Assembly (NCBI GenBank): GCA_003215355.1
Contig: QCKL01000003.1
Location: 45,744 to 109,743, forward strand
Origin: Prochlorococcus sp. AG-409-O23
Lineage (GTDB): Bacteria > Cyanobacteriota > Cyanobacteriia > PCC-6307 > Cyanobiaceae
Direction of reading: 5' to 3'
DNA length: 64,000 bases
Position numbers and translations under genes: made by a program. Under the pieces are notes generated by a model that saw only the letters and a list, made by a program, of their open reading frames with translations, had not been told where the DNA came from and did not search any database. Shown piece after piece: positions 10,440-20,717 of this stretch (position 1 is its first letter; each line of letters starts with the position of its first letter).

Positions 10440-10883
10440 ATGAACGCTGCTGAGAAGGTGCACAGTGTGGCTTTTGCCCATGCCCTGGCTTCAGCAGTCA
10501 CGCTGGTGCGGCAATATTTCCCAGAAGCTCAAGTGAATCTCACCCCATGGAGAGATGATGATCAGACTCGTAGATGGTGCGAGAACGAGACACTTGATAT
10601 AGCCTTTCATTTCCCTGGTTGGAGTCCTCGCTTGCAGTGTCGCAGCCTATTAATGCAGTTGAGAATAAGTAATGATCAAGACAACGCCCCTCCCCATCTC
10701 CTTGGTTTGATTATGCGTGGGATGACTTTTGATGGTGAGAGATGGCGTTTGGTCACAGTTGGTGACTGGCATCCGACGGGATCTCACTTGCCGCAGTTGC
10801 CACAGAGGAATCAGCTGAAAAAAATTTGCCGAGAATTGTTTGTTCTTTTCCCAGCATCTCCTTCGTCAGGGGATGATCAGTAA
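10440..10883 (+). CDS. Conserved hypothetical protein
   Basis: Open frame with good SD (GGAGG) before ATG at 10440. Confidence 0.55.
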   Translation: MNAAEKVHSVAFAHALASAVTLVRQYFPEAQVNLTPWRDDDQTRRWCENETLDIAFHFPGWSPRLQCRSLLMQLRISNDQDNAPPHLLGLIMRGMTFDGERWRLVTVGDWHPTGSHLPQLPQRNQLKKICRELFVLFPASPSSGDDQ

Positions 10884-10966
10884 ACATTCGCAAGCCAAAG
10901 GCGCTTAATGCGAATAGATTCTTTTAGGTTCTCTCTACTCCTTTCCCCTTCATTCCACTCTTAGCA

Positions 10967-11686
10967 ATGTCAGTAGCCCTAGCAAGGCAACTTAGAGAAG
11001 GAACTAAGAAATCTCACACAATGGCCGAAAATACAGGCTTTGTGAGTTGCTTTCTTAAAGGTGTGGTCGATAAGTCCACTTATCGAACTCTTGTTGCGGA
11101 CTTTTATTTCGTCTATAAAGCTATGGAAGATCAGACTTCCAGGCTTTCTTCAGAAGGACATTCCGTTATTACTCCTATTGGTTATAAAGAACTGAATCGA
11201 CTTAAATCACTCGAGCAAGATTTAACTTTCTATTTTGGTAGCAACTGGATCAATGAGATAAAGCCAACTCCTGCGGCTCAGTCTTACGTAGAGCGTATTC
11301 ATCAGGTTGCTAATGAAACCCCAGAACTTTTAGTTGGCCATCACTACACTAGATATCTAGGCGATCTCTCTGGTGGGCAGATTTTAAAGAAAATTGCTCA
11401 AAAGGCAATGAATTTGTCTGAGCATGACGGGCTTCGTTTTTATGAGTTTGATGAGATTGATGATGAGAAGGCTTTCAAGCAAAAATATAGTGAGACACTT
11501 AATTCCTTGCCAATTGATCAGGCGATGGCTGATTTGATTGTTGAGGAAGCAAATAGAGCCTTTAAATTCAACATGCAAATGTTTGAGGAGCTAGAGGGTA
11601 ATTTAGTAGCGGCAATTGGCAAACTTCTTTTTGGATTGCTTACTAGTCGTAAGAAACGAGGCAGTACAGAGGTTGGTAATACTTAG
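10967..11686 (+). CDS. ho1: Heme oxygenase
   Basis: LREGTKKSHTMAENTGFV, GHHYTRYLGDLSGGQILKK. Confidence 0.95.
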   Translation: MSVALARQLREGTKKSHTMAENTGFVSCFLKGVVDKSTYRTLVADFYFVYKAMEDQTSRLSSEGHSVITPIGYKELNRLKSLEQDLTFYFGSNWINEIKPTPAAQSYVERIHQVANETPELLVGHHYTRYLGDLSGGQILKKIAQKAMNLSEHDGLRFYEFDEIDDEKAFKQKYSETLNSLPIDQAMADLIVEEANRAFKFNMQMFEELEGNLVAAIGKLLFGLLTSRKKRGSTEVGNT

Positions 11687-11890
11687 TATTATTGTGGCAT
11701 GATAGCAATTCAGCAAAAGAAGTATTTGGTACTAGATTACGAATTTAGCTGTATATACAGATCTCTTCTTTCATTCACTCTAAAGCAGTCTTTGCTTCCC
11801 CGAGCAATGCTTACAAACTTGACTCAACCTTGCACAAGCTATGTACTTTTACTAGTCACTTTAGATCTTCCTATTATATCTAGGCTGTAG

Positions 11891-12619
<729 letters not shown>

Positions 12620-12630
12620 CAATTAGTCAG

Positions 12631-13401
12631 ATGAGTTTTATCCGCCAAAGCAGTCTTGATCCACCATATATGCCAAATTGGCGATGGCAAGTATTTCTTG
12701 ATAAGACAATTGAAGCATTCTCAGAATTTCAATTAGAACCATACCCTATCGATCTAGAGTTTTTGGATAAGGAAGGAGTTGCGGGTCCTAAAGCCAGGCG
12801 ATCTAATGTAAAAACCTCTATATGGGCATGTCAAACCTTCAAAATAAGTAAGTTACGCGCTGTTTGTGTAAATGGAGAGAATGTTGGCTCAGTACTGAAC
12901 TTAGTAATAAAGCCCGCTCATAATTTTGACTTGCCTTTCTTTGGTGCGGACTTTGTTACCTTGCCTGGGGGACATCTGTTGGCATTGGACTTACAGCCAG
13001 TGCTAAAAAATGATCGAGCTCATACAGAATCTGTTTGGAAACGTTTGGTTCCTATACATCAAAAATGGCAATCTAAATTGCCATTTGGAGGGGCAATACC
13101 TGTATCGGCAGAACCTTTTTTCTCACCAGGTTTTCTCTGGACGAGACTACCTCTTGGAGAAGTAGGAGAGAAAATTATTGATGACATAATTCAGCCTGCT
13201 TTTGAGGATTATCTTTCTCTTTATTTGGATTTAGTGCATGAGGCTGATGAGGTTTTAGAAGATCGATCCAGATTGATTTACAAAGGTCAAAGGAATTATT
13301 TAAGCTATAGAGCAGAAAATGATCCTGCCAGAGGAATGCTTACACGCTTTTATGGTAACGAATGGACTGAGAAATATATTCATCAGGTATTGTTTGATTG
13401 A
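12631..13401 (+). CDS. pebB: Phycoerythrobilin:ferredoxin oxidoreductase
   Basis: Bilin reductase family (FFGADFVTLPGGHLLALDLQPVL, ENDPARGMLTRFYGNEWTEKYIH); follows pebA. Confidence 0.9.
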   Translation: MSFIRQSSLDPPYMPNWRWQVFLDKTIEAFSEFQLEPYPIDLEFLDKEGVAGPKARRSNVKTSIWACQTFKISKLRAVCVNGENVGSVLNLVIKPAHNFDLPFFGADFVTLPGGHLLALDLQPVLKNDRAHTESVWKRLVPIHQKWQSKLPFGGAIPVSAEPFFSPGFLWTRLPLGEVGEKIIDDIIQPAFEDYLSLYLDLVHEADEVLEDRSRLIYKGQRNYLSYRAENDPARGMLTRFYGNEWTEKYIHQVLFD

Positions 13402-13487
13402 TAACAACGACTGATTTTCTAGTATCCAATTTAATTTTGATTGTTTGCTAGGAATCTCATCATTTCCCATTTTCTATTTCTCCTAAT

Positions 13488-13958
13488 ATGAAAACCAAAA
13501 TTTTGTTTGTTTGCCTTGGAAACATATGCCGTTCTCCTGCTGCTGAAGCTATCTTTTTGCATCAAATTAATACATTAGGCCTTAGTGAGAAATATTTCGT
13601 TGACTCTGCAGGAACTGGTGGTTGGCATGTTGGTAAGAAAGCTGATTCGCGGATGCGAAGTGCTGCAAAAAGGAGAGGTATTTTAATTGAGAGCCTTGCA
13701 CGACAAATCACTTCGGAGGATTTGCATGCCTTTGATTTGATTTTGACGATGGACTCGGAAAACTTTGCTGTATTAGAAGAACTTTCTAATCAAGAATGCT
13801 CAAAGTCAAATGCAACCATTAAGCCAATGCTTAGCTTTTCTAGCCAAACTAATTCCTTAGATGTACCAGATCCCTATTATGGTGGGGCTAAAGGTTTTGA
13901 AAATGTTCTCGATTTACTTGAAGATGCATGTAAAGGGTTGATTGATGCACTTAATTAG
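13488..13958 (+). CDS. Low molecular weight protein-tyrosine phosphatase
   Basis: P-loop VCLGNICRSPAAE and DVPDPYYGG. Confidence 0.92.
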   Translation: MKTKILFVCLGNICRSPAAEAIFLHQINTLGLSEKYFVDSAGTGGWHVGKKADSRMRSAAKRRGILIESLARQITSEDLHAFDLILTMDSENFAVLEELSNQECSKSNATIKPMLSFSSQTNSLDVPDPYYGGAKGFENVLDLLEDACKGLIDALN

Positions 13959-15504
13959 AAGGAGTAGGCCATACTTCTTCAGGTATTCGATTTCTGAATA
14001 ACTCGACAAGTAGCTGAACAACTTCCTCAATATCCATTCCATCAGTGACTATTTCTGATGCATCATCTGCTCGTGTTAATGGAGCGATCTGTCTAGTGCT
14101 ATCTATTTGGTCACGCTCTTTAATTTGCTCTTCTAAAGTGGTTAAACTAGGCACCCTAAAACCTCGCTCGCGTAAATCATTTGCACGTCTACGTGCACGT
14201 TCTGCTGGGCTTGCTGTGAGAAAAATCTTTAATTCTGCACCTGGGAAAACGGCAGTGCCAATATCTCGACCTTCAGCAACTAGACCACCATCAATACCCA
14301 TTGCTTTTTGTTGTTCTGTAAGGGCTTTGCGGACAGGAGGTTGAGCTGCGACTAATGACACCGCTGCAGTCACATCTGGTGAACGTATGGCCTCGGTTAC
14401 GTTGTATCCATTGATAGTTACTTCTTGCTCAAGGTTTTTGGAAGGGAGAAATTCAAGTTTGAGACTGTTAAGTGCTTTGAAAAGTTCGCTCGGCTCTTGA
14501 AGATTAACGCCTTCTTTTTTGATGAGCCAGGTCACAGCTCTGTACATCGCACCTGTGTCTAGATAAAGAAGGCCAAGCCTTCTCGCAAAATTTTTTGTAA
14601 CAGTACTTTTCCCTGCTCCTGCAGGTCCGTCAATAGCAACAATTGGCTTGCGAGTCATTAGGAATGCGTGATCAATTAAACGTGTCCTTCCGCAACGGAC
14701 TGAGGCTGCCAAAAGGCTCAGTGGTTGGTTGGTCTCCGTTGGTTGAAGATGGAATGGATCTACTTTCTCTAAATACTCCACTTCCAATCCACTTTGCATT
14801 AAATAGGACTTGATTTTTTCAAGGTTGGGGATTTCTCCTTTTTTTATTCCATTAGCTGCACTAGCCAGCTGGCGAGGTAAAGCCAATGCTTTCTTTCTTT
14901 GATCCTGGCTTAAGTATTGATTTCTTGAACTCATTGCAAGCCCATCAAAATCTCTGACTGTGGCTACGCCGAGCACTTTTACGGGTAGGTCTAGATCCTT
15001 TAGAAGATGACGCAGGATTATGAATTGTTGCCAGTCTTTTTCTCCTAAAAACAGAACCTGGGGTTTAGTCAGATTCAATAATCGCAAGACAACAGTTGCA
15101 ACTCCATCAAAGTGGCCTGCACGTTTTCCTCCACAGAGATGGGCTTGGAGAGTCGGTGGTACTTGCACTTTGAAATGAGCGTTAGGTCCTTTTGGAAAGA
15201 TCTCATCAATTGAGGGGGCCCAAAGTGCATTGGCGCCGCAGTTGGAGGCGACTTCGCAGTCATGCTCTAGATCACGGGGATATGCTTGGAAATCTTCATT
15301 GGGCCCAAATTGCAAGGGGTTTACAAAAACACTTACAAGGACAACACCTGGCTTCGTGGTTGAGAATTTTTGAGCAGCTTTGATTAGTTGGCAATGTCCT
15401 TTGTGCAGTCCGCCCATAGTTGGGACGAAATTTAAATCAGACTTTTGTTGCATTCGCCACCGCCTGAGCTCACTCGTCGTTCTCAGTACAGAAAAGTTCG
15501 GCAC
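13951..15504 (-). CDS. panC/cmk: Bifunctional pantoate-beta-alanine ligase / cytidylate kinase
   Basis: PanC motifs (FVPTMGGLHKGH, SSRNQYLS) followed by CMK (IDGPAGAGKSTVTKNFA, VAEGRDIGTAVFP). Confidence 0.93.
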   Translation of the reverse strand: MPNFSVLRTTSELRRWRMQQKSDLNFVPTMGGLHKGHCQLIKAAQKFSTTKPGVVLVSVFVNPLQFGPNEDFQAYPRDLEHDCEVASNCGANALWAPSIDEIFPKGPNAHFKVQVPPTLQAHLCGGKRAGHFDGVATVVLRLLNLTKPQVLFLGEKDWQQFIILRHLLKDLDLPVKVLGVATVRDFDGLAMSSRNQYLSQDQRKKALALPRQLASAANGIKKGEIPNLEKIKSYLMQSGLEVEYLEKVDPFHLQPTETNQPLSLLAASVRCGRTRLIDHAFLMTRKPIVAIDGPAGAGKSTVTKNFARRLGLLYLDTGAMYRAVTWLIKKEGVNLQEPSELFKALNSLKLEFLPSKNLEQEVTINGYNVTEAIRSPDVTAAVSLVAAQPPVRKALTEQQKAMGIDGGLVAEGRDIGTAVFPGAELKIFLTASPAERARRRANDLRERGFRVPSLTTLEEQIKERDQIDSTRQIAPLTRADDASEIVTDGMDIEEVVQLLVELFRNRIPEEVWPTPSN

Positions 15505-15638
15505 AATTTCAACTCAGCTTTGTGAAATGTTTGGCTTAAAGATGATGAGCTTCAGCTCAGAACGATTACTTGCATACTGGTTCAAGAGACAACTCAGAAT
15601 CAAGTTCAAGTTATAAGCAGGAGGGACTCGTCTCAACT

Positions 15639-16676
15639 ATGGATTACAAGACTTCTGGCGTTGATGTCCAGGCTGGTAGGAACTTTGTTAATCGGATTAA
15701 AACCAGTGTTGAAGCTACTCACCGCTCAGACGTAATTGGAGGGATGGGAGGTTTTGGTGGCTTGATTCGAATACCCAAGGGCTTCTCCAGCCCAGTACTG
15801 GTTGCAGGCACTGATGGAGTTGGGACGAAGTTGGAATTGGCTCAGAATTACAAGGAGCACTTTGGGGTAGGGCTTGATTTAGTTGCAATGTGCGTCAACG
15901 ATGTCATCACTAGCGGAGCGCAGCCCCTGTTCTTTTTGGATTACATCGCGACTGGTCTACTTGGTCCTGATGCAATGTCTGAGGTGGTGGAGGGAATCGC
16001 AGAAGGTTGCTTGAGAAGTGAATGTGCTCTATTGGGAGGAGAGACTGCTGAAATGCCAGGTTTCTATCCCAAAGGAAGGTATGACTTAGCAGGCTTTTGT
16101 GTTGCTGTAGTTGAGGAAGCGTTGATAATCGACGGAAGCAAGATGCGTGCTGGAGATGAAATCATTGCTATTGCCAGTAGTGGAGTGCATAGCAATGGAT
16201 TTAGTTTGGTTAGAAAGGTTTTGGAGTTGAAAGGGTCTGATCAAAAGACACTTTTTGGGAAAGAAAATCGGCTCTTAATAGAGGCCTTGCTTAAACCGAC
16301 AACTCTTTACGGCGGCCTTGTGCAATCTCTTGTTAAGGCAAAGATTCCTCTACATGGGATGGCACACATTACAGGTGGTGGATTACCAGAAAACCTTCCT
16401 CGTTGTATCCCTCAAGGCCTAATTGCTGTCTTAGATACTCATTCTTGGCAAATCCCTGAGCTTTTTCAGTGGTTAAAGGATGCTGGAGATATCCCAGAAG
16501 TGGACTTGTGGAATACCTTCAATCTTGGAGTTGGATTTTGTTTAGTGGTATCACCTGAAGGAGTTCCTGCTGCGCTTGAGATTTGCAGAGAAGAAGAACT
16601 AGATGCTTGGTGTATGGGACGAGTGGAGCAGGCGTCTAGTTCGGGTAGTGAAATTTTGGTTGGTTTGCCTCTATGA
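15639..16676 (+). CDS. purM: Phosphoribosylformylglycinamidine cyclo-ligase
   Basis: [48 protein letters not shown]. Confidence 0.96.
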   Translation: MDYKTSGVDVQAGRNFVNRIKTSVEATHRSDVIGGMGGFGGLIRIPKGFSSPVLVAGTDGVGTKLELAQNYKEHFGVGLDLVAMCVNDVITSGAQPLFFLDYIATGLLGPDAMSEVVEGIAEGCLRSECALLGGETAEMPGFYPKGRYDLAGFCVAVVEEALIIDGSKMRAGDEIIAIASSGVHSNGFSLVRKVLELKGSDQKTLFGKENRLLIEALLKPTTLYGGLVQSLVKAKIPLHGMAHITGGGLPENLPRCIPQGLIAVLDTHSWQIPELFQWLKDAGDIPEVDLWNTFNLGVGFCLVVSPEGVPAALEICREEELDAWCMGRVEQASSSGSEILVGLPL

Positions 16677-16831
16677 CAAAGCTCCAACAACTTTTGGCAA
16701 GCTGTTCGATTGCATCGGAGTCCTACGAGCAATTGCTTAGTCACGCAATCCTTGATTTGCGCTAGTAATATTTTTTCATGCAAGCCGAAAAACTTTTCGG
16801 CGGCTGCGTCGTTAGATCATCAATTAACTCG

Positions 16832-17503
16832 ATGCCTTTTGATACCCCCCAGCGGCTAACACGTCGTCGTACTTCAGCAGGGCCAGTACCGCCACGTCGT
16901 CCACTTGGCATTGATGCCGATGGTAATAATTCTCATCGACAGAGCCCTAGACCAACCTTTCTGACACTTAGAGATCATGGCAAGGTTTATGTCGCTGATT
17001 TACCTAACCTTTCGGATGGCCAGTTGGCCCACATCGGGAAAGAGGCCGAAGAAGTTCTTGAAAGCCTTGAACGCAGATTGACTGATCTTGAGCGTGAGGG
17101 CGGGAATGCGCTTGGCGACAGTGACACATTTATAAAGGCCTCTACAAAAAGGGATGTAACTCTCCGTTTTATTCGGGCTATTCAGGATGAGCAGGAACAT
17201 CGTCGGAATAATCCCGCATTAAAACGAGCAGCAGCTGAGTCTTTGCCAAGGACGTTCCTTGAGGTTGCTCGCCATCGTTTGCCTGGCTCTACTTTTGATT
17301 CTTTACTTAGAGAAGCTTTGGCGGCTTGCTCTCAGGAGGAAGAAGCAGATGCAGCCTCAAAAGAAGCCAAAGAAGAGCCGCCAGCTCCTGCAAAGGCACC
17401 TCAGCCGCCTGTAAAGGTTGTTCAGCTCCGCTCTTCAACTAACAGCATGCCTGTTGTAGTAAGTCCAGACCCAAACCTGAATAACAGCACTACTAGGGCT
17501 TGA
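16832..17503 (+). CDS. Conserved hypothetical protein
   Basis: Long open frame with start MPFDTPQRLTRRRTSAG; acidic/proline-rich tail; no recognised family. Confidence 0.6.
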   Translation: MPFDTPQRLTRRRTSAGPVPPRRPLGIDADGNNSHRQSPRPTFLTLRDHGKVYVADLPNLSDGQLAHIGKEAEEVLESLERRLTDLEREGGNALGDSDTFIKASTKRDVTLRFIRAIQDEQEHRRNNPALKRAAAESLPRTFLEVARHRLPGSTFDSLLREALAACSQEEEADAASKEAKEEPPAPAKAPQPPVKVVQLRSSTNSMPVVVSPDPNLNNSTTRA

Positions 17504-17576
17504 AATATTTTTAGAGTTTAATTTCTTAAAGGTAAAATTGAATTTCAAATAATCTATAATTTTTTCATTACATCAT

Positions 17577-17909
17577 TTAAATATCACCTCTAACAGTACA
17601 GCAGGCAACAATTGGTTTGTTTGGGAGGGCTTTACCTGATTTGGTGAACTCTGTACCAATTTGGTAACAATTTTGACTCAGAAATTTTTTCCCTTTAGGT
17701 GAGCTATTCTTTTCAGCCGCCTGCAAATAATTTTGGCTATTTGGGCTATATATAATCTCGCATATACGGCTCTCAGCAAACGACTCAGCTCCTTTGAATA
17801 GAAAGAGAATCCCTGTAAAGTAGATGACCTGGCAAAAGACATTAAATCGATAAGATAAAAAATTAAATCTTGCTTTAACTAAACAATTACAGCGGACTGG
17901 CTTTGGCAT
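17577..17909 (-). CDS. Hypothetical, possibly secreted small protein
   Basis: 110-aa ORF with internal hydrophobic segment and AES-like cleavage region; no homology recognised. Confidence 0.35.
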   Translation of the reverse strand: MPKPVRCNCLVKARFNFLSYRFNVFCQVIYFTGILFLFKGAESFAESRICEIIYSPNSQNYLQAAEKNSSPKGKKFLSQNCYQIGTEFTKSGKALPNKPIVACCTVRGDI

Positions 17910-18119
17910 TCTTGCTTTTTAAAGAAATGGATGGACAATTTACTTGCCTCTCGTTCACTCAACTTAGCGATTATAGTTGGTTTATGGCAAATCAGAGGTT
18001 TGTAAGTTTAATTATTGAGTATTGGAAAAGCATTTTCTATAGATATGTTTTCTTTTGATGGTTTTAATTATATGAATTGGCCAATTGCTTAGAATTGATT
18101 CTTATAAGATGAATCTAAA

Positions 18120-18356
18120 ATGGCAAAGAACAAAAAATTAAAGAAATGTTCTAGTAGTCGCCGCATCCTTTGGTATGCATTTGGCGCTGCAGGTCTTGGT
18201 GCTAGGGCTCTTGCGGCATTAGCACTTATGGCAATAGCTATAAAAATGCACCCAATTAAATCTCAATCCGATTTATTTAATGCTTGCGTGGAAGAAGTTC
18301 GAGCCAATGGGCAAAGCTCATCAGGAGCTGTTCGCTTTTGCAATGGTGGTAATTGA
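18120..18356 (+). CDS. Hypothetical small membrane/secreted protein
   Basis: 78-aa ORF with basic N-terminus and one TM. Confidence 0.5.
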   Translation: MAKNKKLKKCSSSRRILWYAFGAAGLGARALAALALMAIAIKMHPIKSQSDLFNACVEEVRANGQSSSGAVRFCNGGN

Positions 18357-18388
18357 GGATATGATTTTTAGCTAAAGCTTTTATTGCC

Positions 18389-18658
18389 CTAGGGCTCTGA
18401 ATCCGGCCCCCATTGGGGCTCAACACATTCCCACCCCTTTAACTTAAGTGTTTCCCATACCATTAGGGCATCACTTTTGGGTAAATGCAGTCTGCTTTTG
18501 AGTAAGGCTGGAGACCCATCATTCATGACTTTTCCCTTGTCCATAAATACAAATGGATAACGTTCCCAGGACTTGGGGTCTCTGTGAAATCGCATGGACC
18601 ATTTGCCTTCAGGATCCCTAATCCAACCTTCAGGACCGTTTGCTGATATAGCACCCAT
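18389..18658 (-). CDS. Conserved hypothetical protein, 89 aa
   Basis: Compact Trp-rich ORF (GPEGWIRDPEGKWSMRFHRDPKSWERYPF). Confidence 0.55.
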   Translation of the reverse strand: MGAISANGPEGWIRDPEGKWSMRFHRDPKSWERYPFVFMDKGKVMNDGSPALLKSRLHLPKSDALMVWETLKLKGWECVEPQWGPDSEP

Positions 18659-18670
18659 AGAGACTGCGGT

Positions 18671-18684
18671 AGTAAATATGTACT
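18671..18684. promoter_or_regulatory. Weak LexA-like box (AGTAAATATGTACT)
   Basis: One mismatch from AGTAC-N4-GTACT, 12 nt upstream of the 89-aa ORF start. Confidence 0.25.
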
Positions 18685-18938
18685 ATTATACATCTGTCGC
18701 TGCCGGGGGGCGATTTTGACTTGGGGAGGCTATGAGGCCTTGCTGTTTGGCAACGAGAATCGCTTCATGAGATTTGCTTTGGAGTACAACTGCTCAGCAT
18801 AGATACTGTATTTAAAAGACTCCCTAAAAAAACGCATATTATTAAAAGATTGCTTTAGAGACTTTATTGTTGTGTTCTGTAAAGGATTGTTTTCTCAGTT
18901 TTTAATGCTAGTTTTTACTATATTCTTTTCAGTACAAA

Positions 18939-19586
18939 TTGGCTCTCATGCGCAATGGGCCTTCGAGATTTCTGGCCGACCGCAAGCCTTTTTTGGGAAG
19001 GTTGATTAGTAGATCAATTGGATACAGTCGTACTTCATTTGTCTCTGGGGCTAATGACTCGCAAGTTTGTGCTTTGAAGGAGGCTGGCTGTTTAAAGATT
19101 TTTCAGGAGGCTATTACTCATCAGCAGGATGAAAGGAGAAGGCCTCAATTTGAGGCTGCGCTATCAGAACTAAATAAGGGTGATGAACTTGTATTAATTA
19201 AGTTAGGTATTGCATTTAAATCTCTTAAGGAATGTATTGATTGTATTAATGCTCTCCAGAAGAAAGGTATTTATGTCAGAACATTGGATGGGTTGATTAA
19301 TACAAGATGTCTGGGCTCATTTGCAGTTCAGGTTTTTCCTCTTCTTGCTGGTTTGGCAGATTTTGAGAGGTCACTTGTTCAAGAGAGAGCATTTGAGAGT
19401 ATTCAAAGACGAAAAGAGGTTGGTGGTTCACTTGGAGGGAGGCCTAGAATTAGTTCAGAGAGGGAAGGTTTGGTCTTGCGTTTGAGGGGAGAAGGAAATT
19501 CATATAGATCGATAAGAGGTCAAACAGGGCTTGCACTCTCAACTATCCGGAGGATCATTGTTGAGAGCAAGCCTGAAATTGCATGA
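18939..19586 (+). CDS. Serine recombinase/resolvase-like protein with degenerate active site
   Basis: Resolvase fold signatures (GYSRTS, LADFERSLVQERAFESIQRRKEVGGSLGGRP, C-terminal HTH) but KLGIAFKS replaces the usual KLDRLxRS. Confidence 0.7.
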   Translation: MALMRNGPSRFLADRKPFLGRLISRSIGYSRTSFVSGANDSQVCALKEAGCLKIFQEAITHQQDERRRPQFEAALSELNKGDELVLIKLGIAFKSLKECIDCINALQKKGIYVRTLDGLINTRCLGSFAVQVFPLLAGLADFERSLVQERAFESIQRRKEVGGSLGGRPRISSEREGLVLRLRGEGNSYRSIRGQTGLALSTIRRIIVESKPEIA

Positions 19587-19801
19587 ACGATTTAAATTGG
19601 AAAGATCAATACAAGAAATGGAAAACAGGTCTCAAGCCTTTCCAAATCCAATTACTTGATGAGGGGGCAAACAGTTTGTCCCAGTCATGGTTGTTGAATG
19701 CTATGTGGTGTGATTGGACAGAATTGAAAAAGATAAAAGAAACAGAACTCCCTGATGTCAAAACTACTTCTAAAGAATGGGCAAAAGACCCATGGGAATA
19801 A
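19583..19801 (+). CDS. Hypothetical protein, 72 aa
   Basis: ATGA overlap with upstream recombinase-like gene. Confidence 0.5.
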   Translation: MNDLNWKDQYKKWKTGLKPFQIQLLDEGANSLSQSWLLNAMWCDWTELKKIKETELPDVKTTSKEWAKDPWE

Positions 19802-20536
19802 TAAAGCCCTTCGCATTTTTGATAGGTATCCTCATTGTTAGATCATTGAATATCACGCTTTTAAAAAGTTTTCTTGGAATTCTTTGTTGACAATTAATAT
19901 TAAACTTTCTTAAGGCATTTTGCTTTAGTAAATTATGAAAAGGTATCTATCTTGTTGCCATTGGCTGCTGCAAAATTTGGCTTAAGAGAGAAGTGAACTT
20001 AGAAAAAGGATTGCTTAGTTAATCAGGGATTAATGCTTTCTGAGGGCTTAATTAGCCTTCTGTTTACATATTCGCTTTTTCTTGCTCTAATTGCTTTTAG
20101 CTTTACTAAAAGACTACGGAATATAAGCTTTTGTTGAATGCTTTCAGAAAGTTCGAAAAAACTGGAAAAGTGGCTGAAAGGGGTTTCGGTTTTGCTATCG
20201 CTGTTATTGAATCCCCTTGTCTTTTGAAGCTATGCAATCGTTTGGTTAAAATTGTATGAGGGGTATGTACCTTTCTTACCAAGAATGGTTGCAGGATTTT
20301 TGAATTAGAAAGAATATCTCTTGCGTTCATTGTTGACAAATGGCGACTTGGAATCGGTAAGAAAAACTGAAATCTGGTAATCGATTTGGTTGCTTCAGAT
20401 CGATTGAGCAGGAGAATAGGAATGTAGCTGGGTTGGTCGAACCCTATAGAGAACTGCATTTTTACTACTCTCTCTAAAGGTCTTGCCTAGTCAAAGAAAA
20501 CGCTTAAAGCATTTCCTAAACGGGATTTTTTGTTTT

Positions 20537-20564
20537 GGTAAGAAGGCGGCACCCAGATTCGAAC
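20537..20564. repeat. attL: GGTAAGAAGGCGGCACCCAGATTCGAAC (partial tRNA-Cys 3' end)
   Basis: Identical to 33319-33346; sequence diverges immediately afterwards. Confidence 0.9.
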
Positions 20565-20625
20565 AAGGTTTAGATCTCTCGGAAGCATTGGTATAACTAG
20601 GATTTAGGGTTGAGGATTCCTCTGT

Positions 20626-20648
20626 TCCCTATCACCTCCCTATCAGGT
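20626..20648. repeat. Putative left arm-type recombinase site (TCCCTATCACCTCCCTATCAGGT)
   Basis: Tandem TCCCTATCA units; near-identical copy at 33217-33239. Confidence 0.6.
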
Positions 20649-20717
20649 AGACCTAAGTAACTACAAGGGGGAACCTCCAAATTGCCCCAGTAATGAGATC
20701 ACTAATGATGGGGAGTT

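Noticed and set aside
11699-11890. 63-aa ORF between ho1 and pebA
   Set aside because: No family resemblance, weak context; probably leader/non-coding
20106-20459. 117-aa minus-strand ORF left of attL
   Set aside because: No recognisable domain or good RBS; likely chance open frame in non-coding AT-rich DNA
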